A stretch of 11,467 bases of DNA, taken from an uncultured bacterium. GTDB taxonomy: Bacteria; Bacillota; Clostridia; Oscillospirales; Oscillospiraceae. Made by a program: the position numbers and the translations under genes. Below, in pieces: positions 11,417-11,467 of the stretch (positions are counted from its first letter, which is position 1; each line of letters starts with the position of its first letter). The DNA is taken from the NCBI GenBank assembly GCA_905214155.1, contig CAJMLC010000049.1, positions 1 to 11,467 of the forward strand, given 5' to 3'. The notes beneath the pieces were generated by a model that did no database searches, was not told the origin of the DNA, and saw only the letters and a list, made by a program, of their open reading frames with translations.

Positions 11417-11467
11417 TAGGGTGTATCTGAAAACTCCCAATGTGACCGGCAGCGAGGAATTTTCGCG

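Larger units (their letters stand above)
11108..11442. repeat. Non-coding repeat cluster
   Basis: No credible gene occupies 11074-11467; the open frames here lack ribosome sites and are low in recognisable content. The stretch is rich in short inverted repeats: CTTTCGCC/GGCGGAAG (11239-11258, one G-U pair), a 14-bp perfect one at 11294-11326, and the paired units at 11346-11416. A related sequence, GTATCTG followed by an A-run and AATG, occurs at both ends (11108-11128 and 11423-11442). It looks like nested dispersed repeats, perhaps the end of a mobile element that continues past the right edge. Confidence 0.5.

Noticed and set aside
10454..11440. 328-codon open frame on the minus strand across the PAP2-like gene and the repeat region
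   Set aside because: It crosses a strong terminator and hairpin repeats and lies antisense to a gene with clear PAP2 motifs.
11074..11467. Small genes in the right-end region
   Set aside because: Open frames of 70-144 codons have no ribosome site or recognisable domain and overlap the inverted repeats.

Overview
The window looks like a chromosomal segment of a GC-rich Gram-positive anaerobe of the class Clostridia, probably Oscillospirales/Oscillospiraceae. The evidence is Gram-positive style consensus promoters and AGGAGG-type ribosome binding sites, the greA-lysS pair, FtsEX with a coiled-coil wall hydrolase, an FMN riboswitch in front of a RibU-type ECF S-component, a DUF4830 protein, and several GC-rich hairpin repeats of the kind dispersed in gut Clostridia. 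The taxon is inferred from gene content, not from a marker gene.

Region 1 (1-6244, all minus strand). Read in the direction of transcription, a sigma-A type promoter (6216-6244) and a structured leader carrying a 33-bp palindrome precede a CdaR/PucR-type regulator. It is followed by ftsE, ftsX (overlapping by 14 bp), a PcsB/EnvC-like coiled-coil M23 peptidase, a strong intercistronic hairpin and an S41 C-terminal processing peptidase (ctpA). This reads as one cell-wall remodelling operon: FtsEX is an ABC-type signalling complex known to switch on a coiled-coil hydrolase outside the membrane, and the S41 protease may process envelope proteins. At the end of ctpA a perfect-consensus promoter overlaps the stop codon and starts a second unit, greA-lysS (lysS runs off the left edge).

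Region 2 (6245-7840). A 16S rRNA pseudouridine synthase (rsuA) on the minus strand is divergent from a small membrane-anchored DUF4830 protein on the plus strand. Their shared intergenic region holds an imperfect hairpin that reaches the DUF4830 Shine-Dalgarno. Downstream lies a repeat of about 120 bp made of five consecutive hairpins (7674-7793).

Region 3 (7841-9502). A small SLOG-family (DUF1273-like) protein on the minus strand is divergent from ribU. Two good promoters face away from each other and their -35 boxes overlap almost base for base. The ribU leader contains a complete FMN riboswitch, an intrinsic terminator, and two further large hairpins of unknown role.

Region 4 (9503-11073, plus strand). 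A two-gene membrane unit: a YjdF/DUF2238-like integral membrane protein and an overlapping PAP2/Aur1-like phosphatase or transferase, closed by a textbook terminator.

Region 5 (11074-11467) contains no credible gene. It holds a cluster of repeats and hairpins, including a 14-bp perfect inverted repeat and a pair of inverted 23-bp units, and looks like a landing zone for small non-coding repeats.
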